Assembly: GCF_038452265.1 (NCBI RefSeq)
Contig: NZ_CP151842.1
Location: 186,001 to 250,000, forward strand
Direction: 5' to 3'
From: Vibrio diazotrophicus
Lineage (GTDB): Bacteria; Pseudomonadota; Gammaproteobacteria; Enterobacterales; Vibrionaceae
Length of the DNA stretch: 64,000 nucleotides
A program made the translations under genes and the position numbers. Shown here one piece after another: positions 9,164 to 17,482 of this stretch (position 1 is its first letter; each line of letters opens with the position of its first letter). The notes under the pieces are model-generated. The model did no database searches and was not told the origin of the DNA. It worked only from the letters and a program-made list of their open reading frames with translations.

Positions 9164-10969
9164 TTAGATCTGATGGTCTTTTAGGTGTTGTAAAAAACGC
9201 TCTGCTTGCATGAAACCTGTTATTCGCGCATTCGGTACTCTCTCGCCCTTATCGTTCCAAAACTCGATGGTGGGTAAGCCAAGCACATCCATCTGTTTAA
9301 GTAGTTCGATATCTTGTGGCTGATTGCGAGTGACGTCTGCCTGCAGTAGCACGACATCTTTCAGTTTTTGTTCAACATCTGGCTGGTGGAAGGTGTATTT
9401 TTCGAACTCTTTACACGCCACACACCAATCGGCGTAGAAGTCGAGCATCACTGCCTTACCCGCTAATTTGGCTTTTTCCAGTTCAGCGTTCAGTTCATCT
9501 ACATTCGCAATGCGCTTGAAGCTGATGGTTGATTGCTGCTGTTCTGTCTGAGCACCATTAAACCAGTAATTCAAAGCAGGCTGAGCTGAGGCCAGTAATC
9601 CAAGAATCGCAATGATACCGAGCGTACTCTGTTTCCAGCCACCAAAAGGTAAGCTGTTTTTAACATGATAGAGCCAAGCAAATGCAGTGAAGCCCAGTGC
9701 AGACCAAAGTGCTGTTGCCCAGATTTCTGGCAGTAATCGTTCCAGCAGGAAGATCGGTGCAGCAAGAAGAATGAAACCAAACGCGGTTTTTACTTTGCCC
9801 ATCCAAGCGCCTGCTTTCGGCAACAAGCGGTTACCAAAGACGGCGACCAGAATCAGTGGAATACCCATCCCAATAGCCAGTGCATAAAGCGCGACACCAC
9901 CGGTAAGTAAATCACCACTTTGCGCCACATAGAGTAAAGCACCAGAGAGCGGTGCGGTTGTGCATGGTGAACACACTAAGCCAGAAATTGCGCCCATAGC
10001 AAAAACGCCTGCAAGACGGCCACCTCGTTGTTGATTGCTCAGATTGCTTAACCAAGTTTGCAATGAGCTTGGCAATTGAAGTGTGTACAAGCCAAACATT
10101 GACAGTGCGAGTAACACAAACATTACGCTCAGGCCAACCAAAACATAAGGGTGTTGGAGCGCAGCCTGAAATTGCAAACCAGCAGAAGCAACAATCAAAC
10201 CTAATAGAGTGTAGGTCAGCGCCATACCTTGAACGTAAACCACGCTCAATAACAAGGTTCGTTTATGAGTTAACTGCCCATTACCTAAAACGATACCCGT
10301 CAAAATCGGGTACATAGGCAGAACACATGGTGTGAAAGCCAAACCAACGCCTAATGCTAAGAACAGTAAAGGTGTCCACCAGTTTTGTGACAGTTTGCCA
10401 GCTAACGAGTCTTGTTCTGAAATCGGTGCATTTTTAATGCTCACAGGCTGTGACTGGTTTTGTGTATTGTTATTTTGCCCGGCGGCAGTTTTCTCAGAAT
10501 CAACAGGTTGTGAAAAGTCGAACTTACTGATTTCCACCACTCGTGTTTCTGGTGGATAGCAGAAACCTGCTTTAGCACATCCCTGATATTGAACGATAAT
10601 ACGCGCACCAAGTTGGTAGTCACTCAATGGCAGCTCAATAGAAAGCGGTGTGGTGTAGATGGTGACATCACCAAAGAATTCATCATGATAAGGCTCGCCA
10701 TCAACCAGTTCATAGTCACCTAATATGACGTTTTCAGCACTGATTGTGATGCGATCTTGATATAAGTAGTAGCCATCTTTTACTTGCCAGTCAACGAAAA
10801 GGCGATCGCCTTGCTGGAAGGTATTAAACGAGAAAGCTTGATCAATAGGGACAAACTTATTGCCGTCATTACTCACCGAAAGTGTATTGTTGTTACCGAA
10901 TACAGCAAATGCTGAATGGCTAAATACAGGTAGTGTCAGTAGCAAAAAATAGAAAAATTTACGTATCAT
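9164..10969 (-). CDS. dsbD: Thiol:disulfide interchange protein DsbD
   Basis: DsbD carries electrons from cytoplasmic thioredoxin across the inner membrane to periplasmic DsbC, DsbG and CcmG. The 601 aa product shows all three parts. A signal peptide (FFYFLLLTLPVFSHSAFA) leads into the alpha domain with the cysteine pair in YQGCAKAGFCYPP. The membrane beta domain has FTPCVLPMYPIL and SGLVCSPCTTAP. The C-terminal thioredoxin-like gamma domain has CVAC at 516-519 in DFYADWCVACKEFE. All six catalytic cysteines are therefore present and the length is normal. It follows dcuA on the same strand, but a terminator lies between them. Confidence 0.97.
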   Translation of the reverse strand: MIRKFFYFLLLTLPVFSHSAFAVFGNNNTLSVSNDGNKFVPIDQAFSFNTFQQGDRLFVDWQVKDGYYLYQDRITISAENVILGDYELVDGEPYHDEFFGDVTIYTTPLSIELPLSDYQLGARIIVQYQGCAKAGFCYPPETRVVEISKFDFSQPVDSEKTAAGQNNNTQNQSQPVSIKNAPISEQDSLAGKLSQNWWTPLLFLALGVGLAFTPCVLPMYPILTGIVLGNGQLTHKRTLLLSVVYVQGMALTYTLLGLIVASAGLQFQAALQHPYVLVGLSVMFVLLALSMFGLYTLQLPSSLQTWLSNLSNQQRGGRLAGVFAMGAISGLVCSPCTTAPLSGALLYVAQSGDLLTGGVALYALAIGMGIPLILVAVFGNRLLPKAGAWMGKVKTAFGFILLAAPIFLLERLLPEIWATALWSALGFTAFAWLYHVKNSLPFGGWKQSTLGIIAILGLLASAQPALNYWFNGAQTEQQQSTISFKRIANVDELNAELEKAKLAGKAVMLDFYADWCVACKEFEKYTFHQPDVEQKLKDVVLLQADVTRNQPQDIELLKQMDVLGLPTIEFWNDKGERVPNARITGFMQAERFLQHLKDHQI

Positions 10970-11077
10970 CTAATCAATTTCTGGTTGAGAGTGAATGGCA
11001 CAGGCGACAACTTATTGTGCCATATTACCTCAATCAGACCGAGATGAGAGCGAATAAGTTTCATCTAAGTAAAACAA

Positions 11078-11123
11078 AACCCGCGAATTCATCCAACTTT
11101 AAGTTGTTTGAACCTCGCGGGTT
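11078..11123 (-). terminator. Terminator after dcuA
   Basis: AACCCGCGA (11078-11086) pairs with TCGCGGGTT (11115-11123), with a smaller inner hairpin. On the minus strand it is followed by TTTTGTTTTA. Confidence 0.75.
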
Positions 11124-11157
11124 ATTTCTTATCTGGCTTTTAACAGACTTGTCAGAA

Positions 11158-12465
11158 CTAGATGAATAGTCCGCCAAATAGGAAGCCGAATGTTACTGCT
11201 GAAGCAATTGTCGCCACACCTGGAATGAAGAATGGGTGGTTGAACACATACTTACCAATGCGCGTTGAACCCGTGTCATCCATCTCAACCGCAGCAAGTA
11301 GCGTTGGGTAAGTTGGCAGAACAAACAGAGCACTAACCGCTGCGAAAGATGCGACGGCTGTAAGAGGAGCCACACCGATTGCTAGAGCCGCAGGCATTAG
11401 TGCCACTGTGGTTGCACCTTGTGAGTAAAGCAGCATAGAAGCAAAGAACAATACGATAGCCAGCATCCATGGATTTTCAGCCAATAGTGCGCCAGCCACA
11501 TCTTTGATGTCTGCAACGTGAGCATTTACGAAGGTTGAACCTAACCAAGCCACACCCAGTACACACACACATGCAGTCATACCTGAACGGAATGTTGGTG
11601 CACTTGAAATTTTCGCTGCATCAATCTTAGTGACTAATACGATCAGTGCCGCTGCTGCCAGCATTACTGTCATAATTGCTTCGTTACGGCCTAAAGCTGG
11701 GTTTTCAATCAAACCAACAGATTTAGAGATTGCTGCTGCGTAGCAAACAACGAAACCAATAGCCGCTAGGAAAATATAAGTCGCTGTTTTCGCTGTTGGC
11801 AAAATAGTACGTTGCTGTTTATCGGCAAGTTTAATCAAGCCTTTCTCTAAACGGTCTTGGTAAACAGGATCATTTTTCAACTCACCGCCCATGAAATTAG
11901 AAACAAGCGCACCAACCATACAAGCCGCAAACGTCGTTGGAATACACACAGCTAAAAGCGTTAAGTAATCAACGCCAAACGGAGTAAGCATTGCTGCAAA
12001 AGCAACAACAGCCGCAGAGATTGGTGAAGCTGTGATAGCGATTTGTGATGCAACAACTGCAATAGAAAGAGGGCGTGATGGACGAACCCCTTGTCCTTTT
12101 GCAACTTCAGCAATCACTGGAAGAGTTGAGAACGCGGTATGACCTGTACCAGCCATCAAAGTCATGATGAACGTTACAATTGGCGCATAAAACGTAATAC
12201 GTTGTGGATTTTTGCGCAGGAAGTTTTCTGCAATCTGTACCAGCCAATCCATACCACCAGCCACTTGCATCGCAGCAATTGCTGTGATTACAGACATGAT
12301 GATAAGAATGACATCAACAGGAATATATGCTTGGCTGGTTGGTACACCAAGACCCAGAGAAAGTGCAATAACACCTGCACCACCTGCTAAGCCAATACCA
12401 ATGCCGCCAATGCGTGCCCCTACAAAGATGAAGAGAAGAACGACTAATAGCTCGACCCAAACCAT
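11158..12465 (-). CDS. dcuA: Anaerobic C4-dicarboxylate transporter, Dcu family
   Basis: This inner-membrane carrier exchanges or takes up aspartate, fumarate, malate and succinate under oxygen limitation. The 435 aa product is hydrophobic throughout and matches E. coli DcuA along its length: GARIGGIGIGLAGG, AMQVAGGMDWLV, ITASPISAAVV, CVLGVAWLG and the C-terminal block LPTYPTLLAAVEMDDTGSTR. The GHTAFSTLPVIAEVAK segment differs somewhat from E. coli DcuA, so DcuA versus DcuB rests on overall similarity. In E. coli the gene lies directly downstream of aspA. Here only a decayed aspA 3' fragment lies upstream, and intact aspA is 9 kb away, so coupled transcription with aspA is lost. Confidence 0.92.
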   Translation of the reverse strand: MVWVELLVVLLFIFVGARIGGIGIGLAGGAGVIALSLGLGVPTSQAYIPVDVILIIMSVITAIAAMQVAGGMDWLVQIAENFLRKNPQRITFYAPIVTFIMTLMAGTGHTAFSTLPVIAEVAKGQGVRPSRPLSIAVVASQIAITASPISAAVVAFAAMLTPFGVDYLTLLAVCIPTTFAACMVGALVSNFMGGELKNDPVYQDRLEKGLIKLADKQQRTILPTAKTATYIFLAAIGFVVCYAAAISKSVGLIENPALGRNEAIMTVMLAAAALIVLVTKIDAAKISSAPTFRSGMTACVCVLGVAWLGSTFVNAHVADIKDVAGALLAENPWMLAIVLFFASMLLYSQGATTVALMPAALAIGVAPLTAVASFAAVSALFVLPTYPTLLAAVEMDDTGSTRIGKYVFNHPFFIPGVATIASAVTFGFLFGGLFI

Positions 12466-12559
12466 AGTGATACCTCGTTTAGTAAATGAAAAAGAAATAT
12501 TGGTTTGCAGTCCGTTGCAGTTATTTTTATCAATTTGTTTTTACAGTTTTTTTTACTAT

Positions 12560-12584
12560 AAAAGGTTCTTTATCAGAACCCTTT
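12560..12584 (-). terminator. Hairpin between aspA remnant and dcuA
   Basis: AAAAGGTTCT and AGAACCCTTT form a 10-bp stem (one G-T pair) with a 5-nt loop. It sits about where an old aspA terminator would be; the T run is imperfect. Confidence 0.45.
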
Positions 12585-12597
12585 GTTTGAATCACTG

Positions 12598-12741
12598 ACT
12601 CGTAGCGCTTCGCTTTATACTGTGGACGCATCAGGTTTTCAATAAAGAATATGTTATCTAGCTCTTTAACTGTCAGTAATCCGCAATCTAGTACAACTTA
12701 TTGGGCACTCTTACCTGTTTCGGTGCAGACTTTTCCTACAA
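12598..12741 (-). pseudogene. Decayed 3' fragment of a second aspA copy
   Basis: These 144 bases align without gaps to 21526-21669, the 3' end of intact aspA, at a constant offset of 8928; I count 111 of 144 identical (77%). Translated on the minus strand the fragment reads VVGKVCTETGKSAQ, a stop, then VVLDCGLLTVKELDN and IFFIENLMRPQYKAKRYE. The intact gene there reads IVGKICAETGKSVRE and so on. The internal TAA and the loss of the aspA stop codon (now TCA) show it is not functional. Similarity ends almost exactly at the aspA stop on one side and at the stop of the argR paralogue on the other. It occupies the ancestral aspA position directly upstream of dcuA. Confidence 0.92.
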
Positions 12742-12752
12742 CACTCTCGTCG

Positions 12753-13247
12753 CTAAGACGCGGAAAGTAATCCCAAACGTTCTCTAACAACCGTTTCGCA
12801 TTTCTCTATTTGTGTTACGTCTCTGGGAATAATCAGTACCGTATCGTTTCCACCTATTGTGCCTAGTATTTCGTTATGAGGATCTATATCAACAAGACGA
12901 GCGACCAGTTGAGCACTGCCGGGATGCGTTTTGACAATGACGTTAGATTGATTATGTGTAATTAACTCGATTTGCGAGGAGATAGAAGATTCGATGCGAA
13001 CAGGAGCGGTTTCAACGGTAATACAGTAGACCTTTTTACCGCAGGCGTTTTGTACCTTTACAACACCTAACTGTGATAGCAGACGAGATACCGTAGATTG
13101 GCTGATACCTGTGTAACCGATTTCGACAAGCTTCTCACGTAACTCATTCTGGTTGGTGAAGCTTTGTTGATGTAATAAACGCTTACAAGCATTAGCTAAT
13201 GAGTCATCTTCGGATTCAAAAGTAACGAGTGGAATGTGTCTATTCAC
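12753..13247 (-). CDS. argR: ArgR-family arginine-responsive regulator (paralogue)
   Basis: The 164 aa product has the ArgR layout: winged-helix N-terminal domain with recognition helix ISQSTVSRLLSQLG (48-61) and a C-terminal oligomerisation and arginine-binding domain with ILGTIGGNDTVLII (127-140). E. coli ArgR has two aspartates (GDD, D128-D129) contacting arginine; here the first is asparagine (N134-D135), so ligand response may differ. Position beside the arginine deiminase genes points to a dedicated regulator of arginine catabolism, with the housekeeping argR presumably elsewhere. That role is inference from context. The stop lies 12 bp from the aspA remnant, so this gene marks the edge of the inserted block. 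Confidence 0.85.
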   Translation of the reverse strand: MNRHIPLVTFESEDDSLANACKRLLHQQSFTNQNELREKLVEIGYTGISQSTVSRLLSQLGVVKVQNACGKKVYCITVETAPVRIESSISSQIELITHNQSNVIVKTHPGSAQLVARLVDIDPHNEILGTIGGNDTVLIIPRDVTQIEKCETVVRERLGLLSAS

Positions 13248-13548
13248 GGGTAACTCCTCATCTAACTACGCTCTTGCGTGAAAAATAGTGGTCATCCCTT
13301 TTCTGTTACACACTCAGATCCTTAGAGTGACGATGGCATCTAACGAGAGATTCATTAGGACCAGATGTATCCTAATTCAAAGAAAATTGCTTTCGCATAT
13401 TATTTTGAAAACTAATCGATGAGCAGAATAGCATCGATAAATAATTGGGTTTTTGAATAAGATCACCAAATAAAAAACTATTAATTTAATAATATTTTGG
13501 ATAATTATGTTGATTTTGAAAGATTATGCATATTAGGGAAAAGCGAAA
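13248..13548. other. Intergenic region upstream of argR paralogue
   Basis: About 300 bp of AT-rich sequence with no credible ORF. It must contain the argR promoter, because pyrI ends in a strong terminator. I could not identify a clear ARG box. Confidence 0.5.
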
Positions 13549-13589
13549 AACCACACAGTGTTTAGCGTCGGACTGAACACTGTGTGGTT
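13549..13589 (-). terminator. Terminator of pyrBI
   Basis: A perfect 14-bp stem (AACCACACAGTGTT with its complement, 13-nt loop) begins 7 bp past the pyrI stop and is followed on the minus strand by TTTTTCG. Confidence 0.9.
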
Positions 13590-13596
13590 GTGGGTA

Positions 13597-14061
13597 CTAT
13601 TTTGATTCAGTCATTATTTCGCGAGAGAATACTTTTTCACAATAATGGCATTTTAACTGCACATTTTTTTCTTTCTTAAAGACGTTAAATTGACTATCGA
13701 CCGGCTCTCCATGCGAGATACAGTTACTGTTTGGGCAGCTAAATATTCCCGTAATCTGTTCAGGTAGAGTCAACTTTAGTTTATTGACCACCATATAGTT
13801 CTCAATTTGATTGACGGTGGCATTAGGGGCATAAAGAGCCAATTGATTTGCCTGACTTTTGCTAAGGTAAACATTTTCAATCTTTATCAGGTCTTTTTGT
13901 ACAAGCTCTGATGAAGGCAGGTTTAAACCAATGGTAATACGTTGATTTGTTTCATTTATCTTGAACAGAGATAATATTTTGATTCCCAGATTTGCAGGGA
14001 TATGGTCGATGACAGAGCCGTTGCGAATGGCTTCAACTTGCAATTGATGTTTTTTAGTCAT
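13597..14061 (-). CDS. pyrI: Aspartate carbamoyltransferase regulatory chain
   Basis: PyrI binds CTP/UTP or ATP and transmits allosteric control to the PyrB catalytic trimers of aspartate transcarbamoylase, the first committed step of pyrimidine synthesis. The 154 aa product begins with the family MTKKHQLQVEAIRNGSVIDHIP and has the four zinc-binding cysteines C109, C114, C138 and C141, at E. coli numbering. It starts 17 bp after the pyrB stop, so the two form an operon ending at a strong terminator. Confidence 0.97.
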   Translation of the reverse strand: MTKKHQLQVEAIRNGSVIDHIPANLGIKILSLFKINETNQRITIGLNLPSSELVQKDLIKIENVYLSKSQANQLALYAPNATVNQIENYMVVNKLKLTLPEQITGIFSCPNSNCISHGEPVDSQFNVFKKEKNVQLKCHYCEKVFSREIMTESK

Positions 14062-14078
14062 GATGGTGTCTCCTGCAT

Positions 14079-15008
14079 TTAAATCGTTTCGTTGAGAACT
14101 AGAGCTAAAAGGGCTTCGCGAGCGTAGACCCCGTTTTCTGCTTGCTGAAAGTAGTAGGCGTAAGGTGTTTTATCGACATCGGTAGTAATTTCGTCGACGC
14201 GTGGAAGCGGATGCAGAACTTTCAAGTTATCACGAGCTTCTGCTAACGTATCAGCCGTCAAAATAAACGCGGACTTGATGTGTGCGTATTCAGACTCGTC
14301 AAAACGCTCTTTTTGCACGCGGGTCATATATAGGATGTCTAGCTCCGGAACGACGTCTTCAATACTGTTATGCAAGCTGAACTGTATTCCTTGTTCTTCC
14401 AACTCCTGACAGATGTATTCAGGCATCGCAAGTACTTCTGGTGCGATGAAGAAGAACCTTACGTTATTAAACTTCGCTAGGGCTTGGGTTAGAGAGTGAA
14501 CGGTACGTCCGTACTTTAGGTCTCCAACAAGAGCGATATTTAGGTTGTCCAGATGCCCTTGGGTTTCATAAATAGAAAACAGGTCTAACAGTGTTTGAGT
14601 CGGGTGTTGGTTTGCTCCATCACCACCATTTACGATTGGCACACCGTTAGAAAACTCTGCAGCTAAGCGTGCAGCACCCTCCTGGGGATGACGCATAACA
14701 AATGCGTCCACATAAGAAGAAATGACTCGTACTGAATCTGCAAGCGTTTCCCCTTTCTTGGCCAAAGAAGTATTTCCCCCATTGTCGAAACCAATCACAC
14801 TTCCTCCCAAGCGCTCAACGGCTGTTTCAAAAGAGAGGCGTGTACGAGTTGATGGCTCAAAAAAACAGCTCGCGACGACTTTATTCTTTAACAATGTAGG
14901 ATTAGGCTCAGCTTTTAATCTTGCTGCCGTGTCCACGATGAGTTCTAGTTCACTTCGAGTAAGCTCTGGAATTGAGATGATGTGTCGGTTAAATAACGAA
15001 TGCGCCAT
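14079..15008 (-). CDS. pyrB: Aspartate carbamoyltransferase catalytic chain
   Basis: PyrB condenses carbamoyl phosphate with aspartate to carbamoylaspartate. The 309 aa product has the carbamoyl-phosphate loop S52-T53-R54-T55-R56 in FFEPSTRTRLSFE, HPTQTLLD, and the C-terminal HPLPRVDEI. Length and motifs match enterobacterial PyrB. Upstream lie a promoter, a leader peptide and a transcription attenuator, giving control by UTP. The enzyme shares carbamoyl phosphate with the adjacent arginine deiminase operon, which may explain their linkage. Confidence 0.97.
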   Translation of the reverse strand: MAHSLFNRHIISIPELTRSELELIVDTAARLKAEPNPTLLKNKVVASCFFEPSTRTRLSFETAVERLGGSVIGFDNGGNTSLAKKGETLADSVRVISSYVDAFVMRHPQEGAARLAAEFSNGVPIVNGGDGANQHPTQTLLDLFSIYETQGHLDNLNIALVGDLKYGRTVHSLTQALAKFNNVRFFFIAPEVLAMPEYICQELEEQGIQFSLHNSIEDVVPELDILYMTRVQKERFDESEYAHIKSAFILTADTLAEARDNLKVLHPLPRVDEITTDVDKTPYAYYFQQAENGVYAREALLALVLNETI

Positions 15009-15061
15009 AACGTTTGTTCCTTTTTGTGTTTTATACGCTTCATCATGAGAGCGAAATTTAA

Positions 15062-15091
15062 GTAAAAAAAAGCCCCCTAAAATAGGAGGCT
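15062..15091 (-). promoter_or_regulatory. Attenuator terminator of pyrBI
   Basis: On the minus strand AGCCTCC and GGGGGCT (one G-T pair) form a 7-bp hairpin followed by eight T. It overlaps the end of the pyrL reading frame, as in E. coli: a ribosome close behind polymerase, when UTP is low and polymerase pauses in the T-rich tract, would block the hairpin and allow read-through into pyrB. Confidence 0.85.
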
Positions 15092-15181
15092 AGAAATTGG
15101 ATAAAAACGGAAAAACAAAACAGGATATCCCGTCTGATTCAGACGAGACTTGCAACACGATGGTAAGAAAAAGTTGCTCAT
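15077..15181 (-). CDS. pyrL: PyrL leader peptide of pyrBI
   Basis: A 34-codon reading frame, MSNFFLPSCCKSRLNQTGYP followed by VLFFRFYPISSLLF, starts at ATG 15181 with GGAGG six bases upstream. It ends at TAG inside the attenuator hairpin. Its distal half is encoded by a T-rich tract (TTTTGTTTTTCCGTTTTTATCC region) suited to UTP-sensitive pausing. Position, overlap with the terminator and T-rich coding match the enterobacterial pyrL attenuator; the amino acid sequence itself need not be conserved. An ATG five bases earlier closes after two codons and is not the start. Confidence 0.8.
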   Translation of the reverse strand: MSNFFLPSCCKSRLNQTGYPVLFFRFYPISSLLF

Positions 15182-15210
15182 GTCATGCCTCCGATTAAAA
15201 ATTTTTGAGG

Positions 15211-15238
15211 ATTATACGGACAAAAATAGCGCTTTCAA
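15211..15238 (-). promoter_or_regulatory. Promoter of pyrL-pyrBI
   Basis: On the minus strand TTGAAA (15238-15233) and TATAAT (15216-15211) are spaced by 16 bp, about 30 bp upstream of the pyrL start codon. Confidence 0.75.
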
Positions 15239-15363
15239 TGTTTTGGCGAAAATATCCAGAAAATGGATTTTTATGCGAAAATGCCTTCATGTTTGAAACA
15301 TATGGACGCACATTGATGCTACTAGTCTCTATAACAAAAACGTGTATTTAGGCTTTGGAAAAT

Positions 15364-15389
15364 AATGCGAGCTTTATTCAGCTCGCATT
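15364..15389 (-). terminator. Terminator after arcB
   Basis: AATGCGAGC and GCTCGCATT form a 9-bp stem with an 8-nt loop, followed on the minus strand by ATTTTCC. It lies about 29 bp beyond the arcB stop. Confidence 0.7.
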
Positions 15390-15417
15390 GGGATAAGTGA
15401 AATGGCTCACTTGGGCA

Positions 15418-16428
15418 TTAATCACCCAAAGTTGAAACCATCACGGCTTTTATGGTGTGCATGCGGTTTTCCGCTTCGTCAAACACAATAGAATGATCAG
15501 ATTCAATGACCTCGTTGGTGACTTCAACACCATCTTTTAAAACAGGGTATTCACGCGCTAGTTCTCTGCCGACCGTTGTGTCTTCACCGTGAAATGCTGG
15601 TAAACAATGCATAAATTTCACATGTGGGTTACCCGTTGCTTTAAGCATTCCCATATTGACCTGATAAGGAAGCATAAGGTCAATACGTTCAGCCCATGCT
15701 TCTTTGGCTTCACCCATAGAGACCCAAACATCTGTGTAAAGGAAATCACATCCCATAACGCCTTCATTAACATCGTCTGTTAATGTAATTTTTGCACCGG
15801 TGTCTTTAGCAATAGAACGGCAGGTTTCAACAAGTTCTTCCGTTGGCCAGAACTGTTTTGGTGCGACAAGGCGAATATCCATACCCATTTTGGCCGCACC
15901 AACCATGAGAGAATTACCCATATTGTTTCTAGCATCACCAAGATAAGCGAACTTAATTTCATGAAGCTGTTTACCGCGTCCATGTTCTAGCATGGTCATA
16001 AAATCAGCAAGAATTTGGGTTGGATGGAATTCATCAGTTAGCCCGTTCCACACTGGAACACCGGCATATTTGCCAAGTTCTTCTACAATACTTTGGCCAA
16101 AACCTCTGTATTCAATACCGTCGTACATACGGCCCAGTACTCGAGCTGTGTCTTTCATTGACTCTTTGTGACCAATTTGTGAGCCTGAAGGACCAAGATA
16201 AGAGACTTGCGCGCCTTGATCGAACGCGGCGACTTCGAATGCACATCGTGTTCTGGTTGAGGTTTTTTCAAAGATCAGAGCGATATTTTTTCCTTTTAAA
16301 CGCGGTTGTTCATAGCCGTTATATTTGGCTTTTTTGAGTTCCACGGCTAAATCCAACATGTGTTGAATTTCGCGTGGAGTGAAGTCGAGTAATTTTAGGA
16401 AGTTACGATTACGTAGGTTAAAAGCCAT
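15418..16428 (-). CDS. arcB: Ornithine carbamoyltransferase (catabolic type by context)
   Basis: The enzyme interconverts citrulline plus phosphate with ornithine plus carbamoyl phosphate. In the arginine deiminase pathway it runs in the phosphorolytic direction. The 336 aa product has the carbamoyl-phosphate loop S57-T-R-T-R61, FHPTQILADF, the SMG loop in DVWVSMGEAKEAW, and H274-C275-L-P for ornithine binding. It is the third gene of arcA-arcC-arcB, 79 bp after arcC, which supports the catabolic form; biosynthetic argF would normally sit elsewhere. Sequence alone cannot fully separate the two forms. Confidence 0.88.
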   Translation of the reverse strand: MAFNLRNRNFLKLLDFTPREIQHMLDLAVELKKAKYNGYEQPRLKGKNIALIFEKTSTRTRCAFEVAAFDQGAQVSYLGPSGSQIGHKESMKDTARVLGRMYDGIEYRGFGQSIVEELGKYAGVPVWNGLTDEFHPTQILADFMTMLEHGRGKQLHEIKFAYLGDARNNMGNSLMVGAAKMGMDIRLVAPKQFWPTEELVETCRSIAKDTGAKITLTDDVNEGVMGCDFLYTDVWVSMGEAKEAWAERIDLMLPYQVNMGMLKATGNPHVKFMHCLPAFHGEDTTVGRELAREYPVLKDGVEVTNEVIESDHSIVFDEAENRMHTIKAVMVSTLGD

Positions 16429-16507
16429 GATGTTATCCTCTTGTTCGGCGGTTACTTGATTGAAGTAACCGCTCGAATAATCATTAAGTTATCTTGTTAA
16501 TTTGTTT

Positions 16508-17419
16508 TTAGTCGCGAGTAATATTGGTTCCCGCTTCACCTTGTAAAATTCGAAGGCCATCTTCTAAAGCGCCAATACCTACGACGGTGCCGCCTTGTTT
16601 GATGAATTCACAAGAGGCTTCAATTTTGGGACCCATTGAACCTTCATCAAATTGGTAATGAGATAGCTCACTTGGTGTTGTACTGCGTAAGGCTGTTTGA
16701 GTTGGCGTCCCCCAATTCAAATAGACAGCATCTGCATCGGTCAAAATTAACAGCGCATCAGCGCCAATCTGTTTCGCAAGGAATGCAGCAGACATATCTT
16801 TATCAATGACGGCCTCTACTCCTATCAGCTTTCCGTTCTCTCGTTTGACCGGAATACCGCCGCCGCCAGTGCAGATTACTAAGTGGCCTTGGTTAATTAA
16901 TTGAGTGATGGCTTCATGTTCAATGATTCCAGTTGGTTTTGGACTTGGAACCACTCTGCGAAAGTGGCTACCATCAGGTTTCACTGTCCAACAGTATTTT
17001 TCTGCTAACTCACGGGCTTCCGCTTCTTGGTAAATAGGGCCAATAGGCTTCGTTGGGTTAATAAATGCAGGATCTTTGGGATCAACTGTCATTTGAGTAA
17101 GCATGCAAGTGACATTTCTCTCTGGTAACCGATTTTTGAACTCCTGCATTAGCATGTAGCCAATCATGCCTTGTGTTTCACTACCTAAAACATCAAGTGG
17201 ATAAGGGTTTACTTTCTTGTATTCCAGTCCCTGTAGCGCTAGGAGCCCAACCTGAGGGCCATTGCCATGCACTAATACCACGTTATATTCCTGAGCTATT
17301 TCAGAAATCGTTTTGACGGCGATTTCAATATTGTGGCGTTGAATGTCTGCTTCTAAAGGCTCACCCCGACGGAGTAAGGCATTGCCACCTAAAGCGACGA
17401 CGACTGTTTGTTTAGTCAT
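16508..17419 (-). CDS. arcC: Carbamate kinase
   Basis: ArcC transfers phosphate from carbamoyl phosphate to ADP, the ATP-forming last step of the arginine deiminase pathway, releasing ammonia and CO2. The 303 aa product has the amino acid kinase fold with VVVALGGNALLRRGEP at the N terminus, VLVHGNGPQVG, VICTGGGGIPV and the C-terminal GSMGPKIEA. Length is typical. It lies 63 bp after arcA and 79 bp before arcB, on one strand. Confidence 0.96.
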   Translation of the reverse strand: MTKQTVVVALGGNALLRRGEPLEADIQRHNIEIAVKTISEIAQEYNVVLVHGNGPQVGLLALQGLEYKKVNPYPLDVLGSETQGMIGYMLMQEFKNRLPERNVTCMLTQMTVDPKDPAFINPTKPIGPIYQEAEARELAEKYCWTVKPDGSHFRRVVPSPKPTGIIEHEAITQLINQGHLVICTGGGGIPVKRENGKLIGVEAVIDKDMSAAFLAKQIGADALLILTDADAVYLNWGTPTQTALRSTTPSELSHYQFDEGSMGPKIEASCEFIKQGGTVVGIGALEDGLRILQGEAGTNITRD

Positions 17420-17482
17420 GAGTTATTATCCTTGTGCTTAGGTTGTGGTAGGGATAAACGCACCACAACCCGAATTTAATGA

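Noticed and set aside
12212..12598. 128-codon open frame on the plus strand running out of dcuA
   Set aside because: Antisense to the dcuA 5' end and its upstream region; the proline- and threonine-rich translation is typical of a shadow frame.
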